From: Ruminococcaceae bacterium YAD3003
Lineage (GTDB): Bacteria; Bacillota; Clostridia; Saccharofermentanales; Saccharofermentanaceae
Assembly: GCA_900107185.1 (NCBI GenBank)
Contig: FNPA01000005.1
Location: forward strand, 62,001-126,000
DNA: 64,000 bases
Reading direction: 5' to 3'
Shown: piece by piece, positions 1 to 9,073 of the stretch
How positions within the stretch are numbered: position 1 is the first letter of the stretch
Layout of the letters: the number at the start of each line of letters is the position of its first letter
Notes under the pieces: generated by a model
Told to the model about the DNA's origin: nothing
Seen by the model: only the letters and a program-made list of their open reading frames with translations
The model's database searches: none
Made by a program: the position numbers and the translations under genes

Positions 1-587
1 GGACAATTAATATAATCGTCGCCACCCTTACCGTATCTGGAAGCTCTGAATGCTCGTGACATATCAATTGAATCGCCTGTTACGATAGGAGCAGCACTGT
101 CAAAGAAATGAAGTCCTGATGTATCGCCAGTTACTCTGAGAATATCTTCAAAGAGATCACCTTCGGTGAGCGGACCGGTCGCAACGATAACTATACCTTC
201 TTCAGGGATCTTCGGAACTTCAGCATTAATAACTTCAATCAAAGGATTGTTTCTGATGGATTCCGTTATGTAACCGGAGAATTCATCTCTGTCTACTGCT
301 AATGCGCCACCGGCAGGAATACTCGCCCTATCAGCTGATTCCATGATCAATGAACCAAGACGTCTGAGTTCCTCTTTGAGAAGACCAATTGCATTCTCTC
401 TAGATGCAGCCCTCAAAGAATTGCTGCAAACCAGTTCAGCAAAATTCTGAGAATGATGAGCCGGACTGTATTTAACCGGCTTCATTTCATAGAGCTTGAC
501 ATGAACACCGGCTCTGGCGCAGACATTAGCTGCTTCTGAACCGGCAAGTCCTGCTCCGATAATGGTAACAGTAGGATTATTCTTCAT
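1..587 (-). CDS. trmFO: tRNA uridine-54 C5-methyltransferase TrmFO, N-terminal part (cut by window edge)
   Basis: FAD- and folate-dependent enzyme that methylates U54 of tRNA (ribothymidine of the T loop) using methylene-tetrahydrofolate. About 195 residues are visible. They start with a dinucleotide-binding fold ([14 protein letters not shown], residues 6-19), followed by the family-typical stretches [12 protein letters not shown] and [10 protein letters not shown]. The visible part ends in GGDDYINC, close to the family GYINCPM motif, and the rest lies outside the window. The ATG at 587 overlaps the 3' end of topA by 11 bases, so it is probably translated from the same mRNA. The order comM-dprA-topA-trmFO is common in Clostridia. 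The family is usually about 435 residues, so a little under half is seen. Confidence 0.93.
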   Translation of the reverse strand, partial: MKNNPTVTIIGAGLAGSEAANVCARAGVHVKLYEMKPVKYSPAHHSQNFAELVCSNSLRAASRENAIGLLKEELRRLGSLIMESADRASIPAGGALAVDRDEFSGYITESIRNNPLIEVINAEVPKIPEEGIVIVATGPLTEGDLFEDILRVTGDTSGLHFFDSAAPIVTGDSIDMSRAFRASRYGKGGDDYINC

Positions 588-2742
588 CTTCGCTATTCTT
601 ATTCTTGGAAGAAGATTTGCTCTTCCTTACGTTTGATACACAGTCCTTATTTGAGCATCTGGGATAAGCCTTTTTACCAAAATGCTTGAGAACCATATAG
701 CTGCCGCACTCAGGACAAACCTTACCATCGATAGGAAGATCCCATGAAATAAAATCACAATTAGGATCAGAGCCCTGCTTATCGCATGTATAGAAAGACT
801 TGTTTCTATACTTCTTAGACTTATGTACGAGAAGTCCGGATCCGCACTTAGGGCATGTACCCTTAGCATATACAACAATATTCTTTGTATAGTTGCATTC
901 AGGGAAATTGGCACAAGCAATAAACTTACCGTATCTGCCTTCTTTATATACGAGTTCACCACCGCACTGAGGGCATACTTCACCTGTCTTTTCAGGCTCG
1001 AAAGTAATCTTATCGATAGATTCCTGAGCTGCCTTAATCTGAGAGTTGAATTCAGGGTAGAATCTGTTGAGAATATCTTCCCATTCTTCCTTACCTTCTT
1101 CTACTTCATCCAATTTATTCTCCATATCGGCTGTAAAAGAAAGATCAACGATCTCGCTGAAGTTTTCAGAAAGCATATTGGTAACGATCTTACCAAGATC
1201 AGTTATCTGAAGAAGACGACCGTTCTTCTCAATGTACTTACGATCAAGGATAGTAGAAATCGTAGGTGCATAAGTAGAAGGTCTGCCGATTCCATATTCT
1301 TCCAGAGCCTTGATAAGTGTTGCTTCCGTATAATGCGGAGGCGGAGTTGTAAACTTCTGTAATGACTTAAGATCAAGGAGTTCGAGCTTAACACCATCTT
1401 CAAGCGGAGGAATTGCAGCCTTGCCATCCTGATCGTCATTTTTTGTTGTATCTTCAGCTATATCATCGTAAAGAACAAGGAAACCCTTGAATGTAATAGT
1501 CTCACCTGTTGCTCTGAACACTCTGTTATTGCATGATGCCTGGCATGTAACAGTATCCAGCTTGCAGGCTGTCATCTGAGTAGCAAGGAATCTGTCCCAA
1601 ATAAGCTGATAAAGCTTGTACTGATCATTTGAAAGAGAAGATCTGATCTCTTTGGGATCGAGATCAAAATGAGTAGGTCTGATCGCTTCGTGAGCATCCT
1701 GTGCAGAATTCTTATTCTTATATTGTCTCTTAAAGTTTGCACAGTATTCACTGCCGAAACGTGCCTTGATCAATTCCTTAGCTGCAGCAACAGCCTCTTC
1801 AGAAATACGGACTGAGTCAGTTCTGATATAAGAAACAAGAGCTGTCTGTCCCTGTCCTGCGATTTCAACACCTTCGTAAAGCTGCTGGGCAATAGACATT
1901 GTCTTCTTAGATGAGAAACCAAGTCTCTTTGAAGCTTCCTGCTGCAAAGTGGATGTTGTAAACGGAGGATAAGGATTACGCTCCTTATTACCCTTCTTGA
2001 TAGAATCTACGACAAGCGGACCACTGCCAACATCAGCAACTACCTTCTCAGCATCTTCAAGACACTTAAGGTCATCCTTCTTAACCTTGCCGGATGCATC
2101 GGAAACACCATAATAACCCAAAACAAATTTATCAGAGTTCTTACCGGGTGTTACTACAGCCTTAATGAGCCAATACTCTTCGGGTTTAAAATCATCGATC
2201 TCAGCGTCACGATCCATAACGATCTTAGTAGCTACAGACTGAACACGTCCTGCAGAAAGGCCCTTATGGATCTTTTTCCAAAGCAGAGGGCTCAATTCAT
2301 ATCCAACGAGTCTGTCTAAGATTCTTCTCGCCTGCTGAGCATTGGCAAGGTTCATATTAATAGTTCTCGGATTCTTAATAGCTTCCTGAACTGCAGACTT
2401 TGTGATCTCGTTAAAAGTAATTCTACACTTAGAATCCGGATCGATCTTCAACACCTTAGCAAGGTGCCATGCAATTGCTTCACCCTCGCGGTCAGGGTCG
2501 GTTGCAAGTAATATCTCGTCAGCATCTGCTGCCAAGAGTTTAAGATCTCTTACAACCTTCTCCTTTCCCTTCATTGTTATATACAGAGGCTTGAAGTTAT
2601 TCTTAACGTCTACGCCTAAATTACCCGAAGGTAAATCTCTTATATGTCCTAAAGATGCTGAAATGATATAATCGTTTCCTAAGTATCTGCCGATTGTCTT
2701 AGACTTGGCAGGAGACTCAACGATGACAAGTTTCTTACCCAT
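577..2742 (-). CDS. topA: DNA topoisomerase I (type IA)
   Basis: Relaxes negative supercoils by cutting one strand through a 5'-phosphotyrosine. The 721-residue reading starts at the ATG at 2742, which has AGGGAG 9 bases upstream; a longer reading from 2790 would run into dprA and lacks this ribosome binding site. An N-terminal Toprim domain carries [12 protein letters not shown] and the metal site DPDREGEA (residues 82-89). The catalytic tyrosine is Y305 in YIRTDS, and [11 protein letters not shown] is the conserved cleft motif. The C-terminus has three four-cysteine zinc ribbons (CPQCGG, CPKCGS, CPECGS), the layout of Firmicute TopA, and ends in a charged Lys/Ser tail. It sits 40 bases after dprA and overlaps trmFO. 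Confidence 0.96.
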   Translation of the reverse strand: MGKKLVIVESPAKSKTIGRYLGNDYIISASLGHIRDLPSGNLGVDVKNNFKPLYITMKGKEKVVRDLKLLAADADEILLATDPDREGEAIAWHLAKVLKIDPDSKCRITFNEITKSAVQEAIKNPRTINMNLANAQQARRILDRLVGYELSPLLWKKIHKGLSAGRVQSVATKIVMDRDAEIDDFKPEEYWLIKAVVTPGKNSDKFVLGYYGVSDASGKVKKDDLKCLEDAEKVVADVGSGPLVVDSIKKGNKERNPYPPFTTSTLQQEASKRLGFSSKKTMSIAQQLYEGVEIAGQGQTALVSYIRTDSVRISEEAVAAAKELIKARFGSEYCANFKRQYKNKNSAQDAHEAIRPTHFDLDPKEIRSSLSNDQYKLYQLIWDRFLATQMTACKLDTVTCQASCNNRVFRATGETITFKGFLVLYDDIAEDTTKNDDQDGKAAIPPLEDGVKLELLDLKSLQKFTTPPPHYTEATLIKALEEYGIGRPSTYAPTISTILDRKYIEKNGRLLQITDLGKIVTNMLSENFSEIVDLSFTADMENKLDEVEEGKEEWEDILNRFYPEFNSQIKAAQESIDKITFEPEKTGEVCPQCGGELVYKEGRYGKFIACANFPECNYTKNIVVYAKGTCPKCGSGLLVHKSKKYRNKSFYTCDKQGSDPNCDFISWDLPIDGKVCPECGSYMVLKHFGKKAYPRCSNKDCVSNVRKSKSSSKNKNSEDEE

Positions 2743-2782
2743 TTGATGGCTCCCTATATTTTTAATTAAAAATATATCATCA

Positions 2783-4018
2783 TTATACAAATGTCAACGA
2801 ATACTTGCCCTTCTCCTGACAAACTGTCCCATTAAGTTCCATATCTGTCAACAGTTTTGACAATTTATAAAAAGGTATCTGGATTGCGCTATTTATATCA
2901 TCAGCACTTAACGGGTTTAATGTCAGCATATCTTTTATAAGCAGCTTCCACTTATCATCATCCAATTCTTCAGGCTTTTCCTTTGCAAGAGTTCTCAGCA
3001 TATCTATTCCAACATCTTCAGTATCTGTTTCTGTTTTATCATCGAAATAGATATCTTCTTTATTTCCCATAGTCATCCGCTTATACATCAGAGCCTGGGA
3101 AATACTGTCTACTACTGAATCTGTGCTGACCAGAACGTTGCAACCGTCTTCCAACAGTTTTAAACCGCCCTTAGCATTCTCATAATAGATGTTATTTGGC
3201 AGAACGAATATCTCTTTGCCCTGATTAGCTGCAAAAGACGCTGTATGTAATGTTCCTGAACATGAACCTGCCTCCATAATGAGAGTACAATCTGTTAATC
3301 CAGCAATTAAACGGTTCCTGGATGGAAAATACTGCCTCAGTGGCTGTTGTCCGGGAGGCATTTCAGATAGAATGAGTCCGCCCTGCTTAATCGTGTTATA
3401 CAAATCCTTGTTATCAGGAGGATATATGTTATCGACTCCGCCTGCAAGAATAGCTATTGTGCCGCCGGCAGTTTTTACTGATGCCAGATGTGCCTGCCTG
3501 TCAATTCCTCGTGCCATGCCTGAAACTGTTGTTATTCCTTTATTTCCGAGTTCGCTGCAAAACTTTTCGGTAGCATATAACGCATACTTACTCGGATTTC
3601 TTGATCCGACAACAGCTATAGATCCCTTCAATACCATCTGATCGAGCAAAGAATAATTACCACTGAAATAGAATACCTTTGGCATTCCTGTCTGCACTTT
3701 CCAATTGTACGGATAGTTGTCGTCTTCACATGACACAACGGATATTCCATTGGTATCAGCTATTTTCTTGTACTCATTAGCAATCGTTTGGATCTTGGAG
3801 TAAGAATCTATAAGCTGATTGATCCTGGTTGTCGTCTCATCACTTAATTCGCAACTTCCGCCAACAATTCTTTTGAGCTGTTCCATATCGGCGAGTTCTC
3901 TGTAACTTCCGATAGCTTTGCTGCAGATCAGCTCATTAATTGTTTTGTAGTTGATCTCAGTATTAAGTCTTACTGCCGAATAAAAGAAATCCTTAAAATG
4001 GTCTACTGTCTCATTCAT
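2783..4018 (-). CDS. dprA: DNA processing protein DprA (Smf)
   Basis: Binds incoming single-stranded DNA during natural transformation and loads RecA; also widespread in bacteria not known to be competent. 411 residues. The central Rossmann-like domain is clear: VVGSRNPSKYAL, SGMARGIDRQAHLASV, LAGGVDNIYPP, LSEMPPG, FPSRNRLIAGL and EAGSCSGTLHTA. The first 120 residues are the variable helical N-terminal part. The last 60 resemble the winged-helix tail (LSADDINSAIQIPFYKLSKLL). The start ATG overlaps the comM stop as ATGA, so the two genes are translationally coupled. Confidence 0.95.
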   Translation of the reverse strand: MNETVDHFKDFFYSAVRLNTEINYKTINELICSKAIGSYRELADMEQLKRIVGGSCELSDETTTRINQLIDSYSKIQTIANEYKKIADTNGISVVSCEDDNYPYNWKVQTGMPKVFYFSGNYSLLDQMVLKGSIAVVGSRNPSKYALYATEKFCSELGNKGITTVSGMARGIDRQAHLASVKTAGGTIAILAGGVDNIYPPDNKDLYNTIKQGGLILSEMPPGQQPLRQYFPSRNRLIAGLTDCTLIMEAGSCSGTLHTASFAANQGKEIFVLPNNIYYENAKGGLKLLEDGCNVLVSTDSVVDSISQALMYKRMTMGNKEDIYFDDKTETDTEDVGIDMLRTLAKEKPEELDDDKWKLLIKDMLTLNPLSADDINSAIQIPFYKLSKLLTDMELNGTVCQEKGKYSLTFV

Positions 4019-5541
4019 ATCAATGCTCCTTTCACTCTGAATAAAGATGCTTCCGATATATCATCGACCGATACATCATCTGTTTCATTTAAATCTGCTA
4101 TTGTTCTGGCTACTCTTAATGCCCTGGTAAATCCACGTGCAGAGAAGAATTCCTTTTCCGCCATCTCAGATGCGTACATAATTACCTTGTCAGGAATCCT
4201 CATCAGATCTTTAATGTCTTCATCCGGAAATGTTCCGTTGAGAAATCCATTACCATAACGTTCATGCTGTATCTGCCAGCAGGTTTCTACTCTTTTGCGG
4301 TATTCAAGACTCTCACTATCTGAGTCTCCAATATAAATTGACGCCATATCGTTTCCGGATATAGATCTCATCTCACTGAAAATATCTATTCTCTCCAGAA
4401 AAGGACCGCTGATCCTGGATTGATACTTTCTTATTTGGCTTTCTGAACATCTGCACTTACTTCCTCTCTCATACATCTGTCCGCATTTACAGGGATTACC
4501 GGTACCCAGGAAAATGAAATTACAATCGAAAGAATAGAGTTCACCCTTTTTAACAAGGTTTACCTTACGTTCTTCCAGAGGTTTTCTCAGAAAATCCAGC
4601 ACTTCTGATTTATATAGTGGGAGTTCATCTGCGAAGAGAATCCCATGATTTGCCAGTGCGAGTTCTCCAGGTGTCAGGCTCATAGAATTACCTAAGAGTT
4701 TTCCGACAGTAACACTGGGCTCTACGATCCTTACCGGTCTTTCTTCACTTATCCTTGCTGCTTCGCCTTCAACCAATTCGGATAAAGAATAGACATCAGA
4801 CAATTCATTTCTGCTAAGCGGAGGCATTATTCCTGACAGGATCTTCCCGGCCATAGTTTTCCCACTGCCTGGACTTCCCATAAGTAAAATGTTATGAAAT
4901 CCTGCTGCACTGATCAGTAGAGCGCGTTTTGCCTTTTCCTGTCCCTTGAGCATGGAGATATCGAGCATCTGACTGATCTCAGAACTTCTTTCATAATCAA
5001 AACCTGTCTCTGTATATTTATTCTCATCGAAAATACTGACAAGATCAGATAAGTTTTTAATTCCCATACCGCGAAAATCAGCTACTCCGGCACTTCCTGA
5101 TTCATTATTTGGAATTACTCTATAATCAAAATCCATATCACGGACAGTTTTAAGTCTTAAACATGCTCCGGGTGTTCCCTTTACTTCACCACTAAGTGTT
5201 AATTCACCTTCTGCATATATCTTTACTTCAGGCGGCAGATATAACTGGCCGGAAGCAAACAGAATGCCCATAGCCATCGGCAGATCAAATGCTGAACCTG
5301 CCTTTTTCATATATGCAGGACTGATACCGACAGTAATGTGACCTTTGGGCATATTAAATCCACAGGATTTAAATGCTGATTTAAGTCTTCCCTGGGATTC
5401 TCTTATCGATGAATCACATAAACCAATTACTGAAAACGACGGTATGCCGGGTGAAATAGAAACTTCAATTAATGAAACGGTAGTATCAGTACCGGAAGCA
5501 AAACAGGAATACAAAGTAGCAACGTTGGGTTTTGAAGCCAT
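4015..5541 (-). CDS. comM: YifB/ComM family Mg-chelatase-like AAA+ ATPase
   Basis: In Gram-negatives ComM is a hexameric helicase that helps branch migration during transformation; the Firmicute role is less studied. 508 residues from the ATG at 5541, preceded by AAAGGAGG seven bases upstream. An upstream in-frame ATG at 5559 lies inside that ribosome binding site and is rejected. Domains: N-terminal Lon-protease-like fold (ISPGIPSFSVIGL, AGSAFDLPMAMGIL), then AAA+ with Walker A GSPGSGKT, Walker B ILFADELP (most relatives have LFLDELP), and the signature GTGNPCKCG with further cysteines. The tail SARGFTRALRVARTIADL is family-typical. It is the first gene of the run to dprA, topA and trmFO. 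Confidence 0.93.
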   Translation of the reverse strand: MASKPNVATLYSCFASGTDTTVSLIEVSISPGIPSFSVIGLCDSSIRESQGRLKSAFKSCGFNMPKGHITVGISPAYMKKAGSAFDLPMAMGILFASGQLYLPPEVKIYAEGELTLSGEVKGTPGACLRLKTVRDMDFDYRVIPNNESGSAGVADFRGMGIKNLSDLVSIFDENKYTETGFDYERSSEISQMLDISMLKGQEKAKRALLISAAGFHNILLMGSPGSGKTMAGKILSGIMPPLSRNELSDVYSLSELVEGEAARISEERPVRIVEPSVTVGKLLGNSMSLTPGELALANHGILFADELPLYKSEVLDFLRKPLEERKVNLVKKGELYSFDCNFIFLGTGNPCKCGQMYERGSKCRCSESQIRKYQSRISGPFLERIDIFSEMRSISGNDMASIYIGDSDSESLEYRKRVETCWQIQHERYGNGFLNGTFPDEDIKDLMRIPDKVIMYASEMAEKEFFSARGFTRALRVARTIADLNETDDVSVDDISEASLFRVKGALI

Positions 5542-5592
5542 AAATAAACCTCCTTTCAAAAACAGAATAGACTGTTGAAATGAGGATTATCA

Positions 5593-5775
5593 GTGCAAAA
5601 ACATCGCACGAAACCTGCAAGAAAAGTAGCAAAATTCAGAACAAAAACTCCCAAAACCGACGCAAAAGTACAAAAACCAACAAAGGCAGGGCCAAAAGTA
5701 TCCGAAAAACCAACAAACACCCTACAAAGTATTATTTTTAGATGTGCTAAAATAGTGGAGCAAATAACAGATTAA
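5593..5775 (+). CDS. Possible small basic protein, 60 aa (weak)
   Basis: A short open frame with a GTG start and GAGG seven bases upstream, ending 12 bases before ychF. The product would be rich in Lys, Thr and Pro, with no domain I recognise and only a short hydrophobic patch near the C-terminus (SIIFRCAKIV). The frame is probably open only because this strand is almost free of T over 5593-5730, which removes most stop codons. It overlaps the likely ychF promoter. I list it because the ribosome binding site is reasonable, but regard it as probably not a gene. Confidence 0.15.
   Translation: MQKHRTKPARKVAKFRTKTPKTDAKVQKPTKAGPKVSEKPTNTLQSIIFRCAKIVEQITD
5622..5717. repeat. Imperfect A-rich direct repeats between comM and ychF
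   Basis: AAAAGTA occurs at 5622-5628, 5664-5670 and 5694-5700, and AACCAACAAA at 5675-5684 and 5708-5717, giving two good copies and one poor copy of a unit of about 30-40 bases. The 228-base divergent region 5560-5787 is otherwise strongly A/C rich on the plus strand. Seen from comM, the leader would be U/G rich and nearly free of A. No clear hairpin is seen. Confidence 0.5.
5745..5753 (+). promoter_or_regulatory. Probable extended -10 promoter of ychF
   Basis: TGCTAAAAT matches an extended -10 element (TG one base before TAAAAT). No convincing -35 is found 17 bases upstream. Transcription would start about 30 bases before the ychF ATG. Confidence 0.4.
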
Positions 5776-5787
5776 TGAGGTATATAT

Positions 5788-6879
5788 ATGAAGCTTGGTA
5801 TCGTAGGACTTCCTAATGTCGGTAAGAGTACGCTTTTCAATGCAATCACAAGAGCCGGTGCGGAAGCAGCAAACTATCCTTTCTGTACAATTGAACCTAA
5901 TGTTGGTGTTGTATCTGTACCTGATTACAGATTAGACAAACTCGCTGAGATCTATAATCCTGAGAAATATACACCTGCAGTTGTTGAGTTCGTTGATATT
6001 GCAGGTCTTGTTGCAGGAGCTTCCAAGGGTGAAGGTTTAGGAAACAAGTTCCTCTCAAACATCAGAGAGTGCGATGCTATCGTTCACGTTGTAAGATGCT
6101 TTGACGATCCTGATGTAGTACATGTAAATGGTCACGCTGATCCTGCCGGAGATATCGCAACTATTGATGTTGAGCTTATCCTTTCCGATTTAGAGATCAT
6201 GGAAAAGAGAATCGACCGCACAAAGAAGATGATGAAAGGCGGAGACAAAGCTTTCGCAAAAGAACTCGCAGTATATGAGAGAATTTACGATTGTCTCGCT
6301 GAAGGCAAATCTGCCAGAACACTCGAATTCGAAGACGACGAGCAGGAATATTTAAGAGAATTACAGCTTATTTCTATGAAGCCTGTCCTCTACTGCGCAA
6401 ATATCGCTGAAGACGATATAAAGAAAGAGAGCATTCCTTATGTTGATGTTGTTAAGGAAATAGCTGAAAAAGAAGGTTCAGGCGTTGTTGTTATTTCTGC
6501 AAAGATTGAAGAAGAATTAGGCGAACTCGCACCTGAAGACCGTGAGATGTTCCTCGAAGATCTCGGAATTGAGAGTGCAGGTCTCGATAAGATGATCAAT
6601 GCTTCTTATACTCTTTTGGGTCTTATCTCTTTCCTTACAGCTGGTCCAAAAGAAGTTCGTGCATGGACAATCAAGAACGGCACCAAAGCTCCCCAGGCTG
6701 CTGGAAAGATCCACTCGGACTTTGAGAGAGGCTTTATCAGAGCAGAAGTTGTTGCTTACGACGACCTTATTGCATGTGGTACTTATAATGCAGCAAAAGA
6801 AAAGGGGCTCGTAAGATCAGAAGGAAAAGAATACGTCATGAAAGATGGCGACGTAGTAGTATTCAGATTCAACGTTTAA
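5788..6879 (+). CDS. ychF: Redox/ribosome-associated P-loop ATPase YchF (OLA1 family)
   Basis: Universal Obg-related nucleotide hydrolase that binds ribosomes and prefers ATP. 363 residues, the usual length. G1 is GLPNVGKST (residues 7-15), followed by [12 protein letters not shown] (switch I) and [17 protein letters not shown] (G3 and switch II). The NKxD position reads YCANIAED, as expected for the ATP-preferring branch. A coiled-coil region (about 130-200) and a C-terminal TGS domain ([17 protein letters not shown] through [12 protein letters not shown]) follow. The ribosome binding site is GAGG nine bases before the ATG. Monocistronic, closed by the hairpin at 6906-6935. Confidence 0.97.
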   Translation: MKLGIVGLPNVGKSTLFNAITRAGAEAANYPFCTIEPNVGVVSVPDYRLDKLAEIYNPEKYTPAVVEFVDIAGLVAGASKGEGLGNKFLSNIRECDAIVHVVRCFDDPDVVHVNGHADPAGDIATIDVELILSDLEIMEKRIDRTKKMMKGGDKAFAKELAVYERIYDCLAEGKSARTLEFEDDEQEYLRELQLISMKPVLYCANIAEDDIKKESIPYVDVVKEIAEKEGSGVVVISAKIEEELGELAPEDREMFLEDLGIESAGLDKMINASYTLLGLISFLTAGPKEVRAWTIKNGTKAPQAAGKIHSDFERGFIRAEVVAYDDLIACGTYNAAKEKGLVRSEGKEYVMKDGDVVVFRFNV

Positions 6880-6905
6880 ACAAAATTACAATTTAACTCA
6901 ATACC

Positions 6906-6935
6906 AACCCGTGAAGATATCAATCTTTGCGGGTT
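6906..6935 (+). terminator. Terminator of ychF overlapping the end of the convergent gene
   Basis: AACCCGTGAAGAT, a 4-base loop ATCA, then ATCTTTGCGGGTT: 13 paired positions including two G-U pairs, followed by GTATTTT on the plus strand. The loop contains the stop codon (6920-6922) of the convergent DUF308 gene, so its last codons form one arm. On the minus strand the downstream sequence is only weakly T rich. Confidence 0.75.
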
Positions 6936-7492
6936 GTATTTTCGAATTTTCTAACAAAGCTAAGAAGACAGGTTTCAACACCACTCAAAATGAGTGCAGC
7001 ACCAGTAAATACGATTACATTAACGGTTCCCTTAAATGCATTACAGATCAGTGCAATACCGCATACGATCAGGGCAAGTGCCAGAATGAGTAACACCCAC
7101 GAATTAATATCTTTCGAATTGAACATGAAAATCTCACGGCGGGCTTTTACGATACCGTCGATCATGAAGAATAAACCGACAAACGCGGAAAGGAACTGAA
7201 ATACCATATTAGGTTTAAGAATAAAGACTATTCCTATAGCTATAATTACAATCGAATATACGAGCACGATTTCCGCACCGGCAGCCTTACCGTAGTTCTC
7301 CTGTTTAAATTGATTAATTGAAATAATGTAACCGATAATTTCTGAAATTCCGGCAACAAACAGAACGACTCCAAAAAGGATACCTATTACACCTGATGCC
7401 ATTTCAGGATAAAGAATAAAGAACACACCGGCAAGAATGGCAAATATGCCACCGATGTAAGAAGGAATTCTTCTTGTAGTTCTTGAATTCAT
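6920..7492 (-). CDS. DUF308/HdeD-like integral membrane protein
   Basis: 190 residues with about six hydrophobic helices arranged as repeated pairs (IGGIFAILAGVFFILYP, VIGILFGVVLFVAGISEIIGY, IVLVYSIVIIAIGIVFIL, FLSAFVGLFFMIDGIV, WVLLILALALIVCGIALI, VIVFTGAALILSGVE). This pattern, with acidic or aromatic ends, is that of the DUF308 family, to which the acid-resistance protein HdeD belongs. The molecular function of the family is not established. GAGGA lies well placed before the ATG. It is the last gene of the run that starts near 16996 and converges on ychF. Confidence 0.8.
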   Translation of the reverse strand: MNSRTTRRIPSYIGGIFAILAGVFFILYPEMASGVIGILFGVVLFVAGISEIIGYIISINQFKQENYGKAAGAEIVLVYSIVIIAIGIVFILKPNMVFQFLSAFVGLFFMIDGIVKARREIFMFNSKDINSWVLLILALALIVCGIALICNAFKGTVNVIVFTGAALILSGVETCLLSFVRKFENTTRKD

Positions 7493-7507
7493 CTTTTTAT
7501 CCTCAAA

Positions 7508-8161
7508 TCAGTATCCAGGTTTAATTATAGTAAAAACAAAATCCTTACCGCGTGCAATAAATTCACGGCAATAATTATATGGCTTAATAACATATCCGGA
7601 ATTAATAGCTTCAACACCTACAGATTCTATACCAAACATATGACTGTCGTAAACGGATCTGGACACATGGAATCCGGTGGTAACAACAACAGCAGAACTA
7701 ATATTAAACTCTTTTACTGCTCTCATCATTGACTCATAGGTAGAAAGTCCCAGAGGATCACATACGATATCAGATTCATTAATGCCTTCATCAATGAGGA
7801 AAGCTGCCATTGCTCCAGTCTCATCGTATTTTTCCGGATCTAAACTGTCACCTGTTACCAGGATATAATCAGCACAGCCCGTCTTAAAAACAGATGCCGC
7901 TGTACGTAGTCTGTCTGCGAGCATAGGGCTCGGACCGGAATCCCATACGGCACAGCCTAAAACAATTACTGCATCGTAATGATCTGAAGATACTTCTGAC
8001 TGTTCAAATGCTTCCAATGAAAAAACATCTGACTTGTTATTATTAATCATGCAGATATTGATAATGCCAAGAAATAAAACTCCGATTATTCCCAGCGTAA
8101 GAAATACAAGAACGGTTTTCTTAATTACATTCTTAATTTTGCTGTCAGTCTTTTTTCTCAT
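7508..8161 (-). CDS. DUF218 (YdcF/SanA-like) membrane-anchored protein
   Basis: 217 residues from the ATG at 8161, overlapping the upstream gene by 17 bases; a longer form from a TTG at 8197 has no visible ribosome binding site. A basic N-terminus and one membrane helix (VLVFLTLGIIGVLFLGIINI) precede an extracellular DUF218 domain: AVIVLGCAVWDSGPSPMLADR, ILVTGD, a switch-like ESMMRAVKEF and VVVTTGFHVSRS. SanA and its relatives act in the envelope barrier or peptidoglycan metabolism, but the reaction is unknown. Position after polA and coaE suggests only co-transcription. Confidence 0.78.
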   Translation of the reverse strand: MRKKTDSKIKNVIKKTVLVFLTLGIIGVLFLGIINICMINNNKSDVFSLEAFEQSEVSSDHYDAVIVLGCAVWDSGPSPMLADRLRTAASVFKTGCADYILVTGDSLDPEKYDETGAMAAFLIDEGINESDIVCDPLGLSTYESMMRAVKEFNISSAVVVTTGFHVSRSVYDSHMFGIESVGVEAINSGYVIKPYNYCREFIARGKDFVFTIIKPGY

Positions 8162-8471
8162 CTTCAATCTTATTTTCAGCCTTTTTAGAAGCTTCAACTA
8201 TTGATCTTGTCATGAAGAAAATCAAACCTACCGTAAAAAGGAAAACAAACAGAATCGTTATATTGGAAATAACAACAAAAACAACAGGAAGCTGTTTCAT
8301 TATCAGTGTAAATACCAAAACCAATACAGAACCGCTAACATAAACACCGCAAGATGCTCTGAAGAAATTCAGATATTTGCTGCCCTTCAAAGGTCCCTTA
8401 CCAATGAGAAGGAACGTAAGAATTGCCAGAGCAAATACTAGAAAGGCAATCGCGGTAATAGTAGCTGTCAT
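8145..8471 (-). CDS. Small three-helix membrane protein of unknown function
   Basis: 108 residues with three hydrophobic stretches (about 3-23, 40-57 and 63-86) and a charged C-terminal tail rich in Lys and Glu, so probably a small integral membrane protein with a cytoplasmic tail. I do not recognise a family. The ATG overlaps the coaE stop as ATGA and the 3' end overlaps the DUF218 gene, so it sits inside a tightly packed operon and is very likely translated. Its fit between coaE and a DUF218 protein gives no specific hint of function. Confidence 0.7.
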   Translation of the reverse strand: MTATITAIAFLVFALAILTFLLIGKGPLKGSKYLNFFRASCGVYVSGSVLVLVFTLIMKQLPVVFVVISNITILFVFLFTVGLIFFMTRSIVEASKKAENKIEDEKKD

Positions 8472-9073
8472 ATCCTGATTCCTCTCTCGTGGAGCTGCTC
8501 CCTGATAAGTGTTTCAACTTTATCCCGGAGGTCTTCGAGACTCCATGAATTATCAATAGAATAATCACCCAACTCACAATATTCGTCATCAGTCATCTGT
8601 ACGGCGATTCTTCTTTCAGCCTCTTCCTTATCCATACCGCGCTTCTGCAAACGGGCAAGTCTTACATCCTTATCGCATGTAACAACCCATATCTGATTGC
8701 ACAGTTCACGGAATTTATTTACGGGGATCGGAACATCCAAAACAACACATTTCGAACCCTTCTCCTTCTCTTTCTCAAGAGTGTCGATAATCTGCTCGAA
8801 AACATGTCTGTGAATAATGGTGCTCAAATCATCGAGTTTTTTCTTATCACCGAAAGCAATATCAGACATAACACGTCTGTTAAGTGCTCCATTAGAAGAA
8901 ACAACCTTTTTACCAAAAGCTTCAGCGATCTCAGGCATTGCCCTGCCGCCCGGACCTGTAACAGATCTGGAGATCTCATCAGCATCTAAAACTAATAAAC
9001 CCTTATCAGCAAGAATGCCGCTGACAGTACTTTTTCCGCTTCCAATTCCACCTGTAACACCTAATACAAACAT
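8468..9073 (-). CDS. coaE: Dephospho-CoA kinase
   Basis: Last step of coenzyme A synthesis: phosphorylates the 3'-hydroxyl of dephospho-CoA with ATP. 201 residues from the ATG at 9073. This ATG overlaps the polA stop (TAATG) and has GGAAG eight bases upstream; a TTG at 9091 is less likely. Walker A is GGIGSGKST, followed by LDADEISR (substrate-binding DAD motif), a lid region and VVTCDKDVRLARLQKR. The gene order polA-coaE is found in many Firmicutes. Confidence 0.95.
   Translation of the reverse strand: MFVLGVTGGIGSGKSTVSGILADKGLLVLDADEISRSVTGPGGRAMPEIAEAFGKKVVSSNGALNRRVMSDIAFGDKKKLDDLSTIIHRHVFEQIIDTLEKEKEKGSKCVVLDVPIPVNKFRELCNQIWVVTCDKDVRLARLQKRGMDKEEAERRIAVQMTDDEYCELGDYSIDNSWSLEDLRDKVETLIREQLHERGIRI

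Noticed and set aside
823-1362. Plus-strand open frame of 179 codons opposite topA
   Set aside because: Shadow of the topA reading frame; product rich in Cys and Phe with no ribosome binding site.
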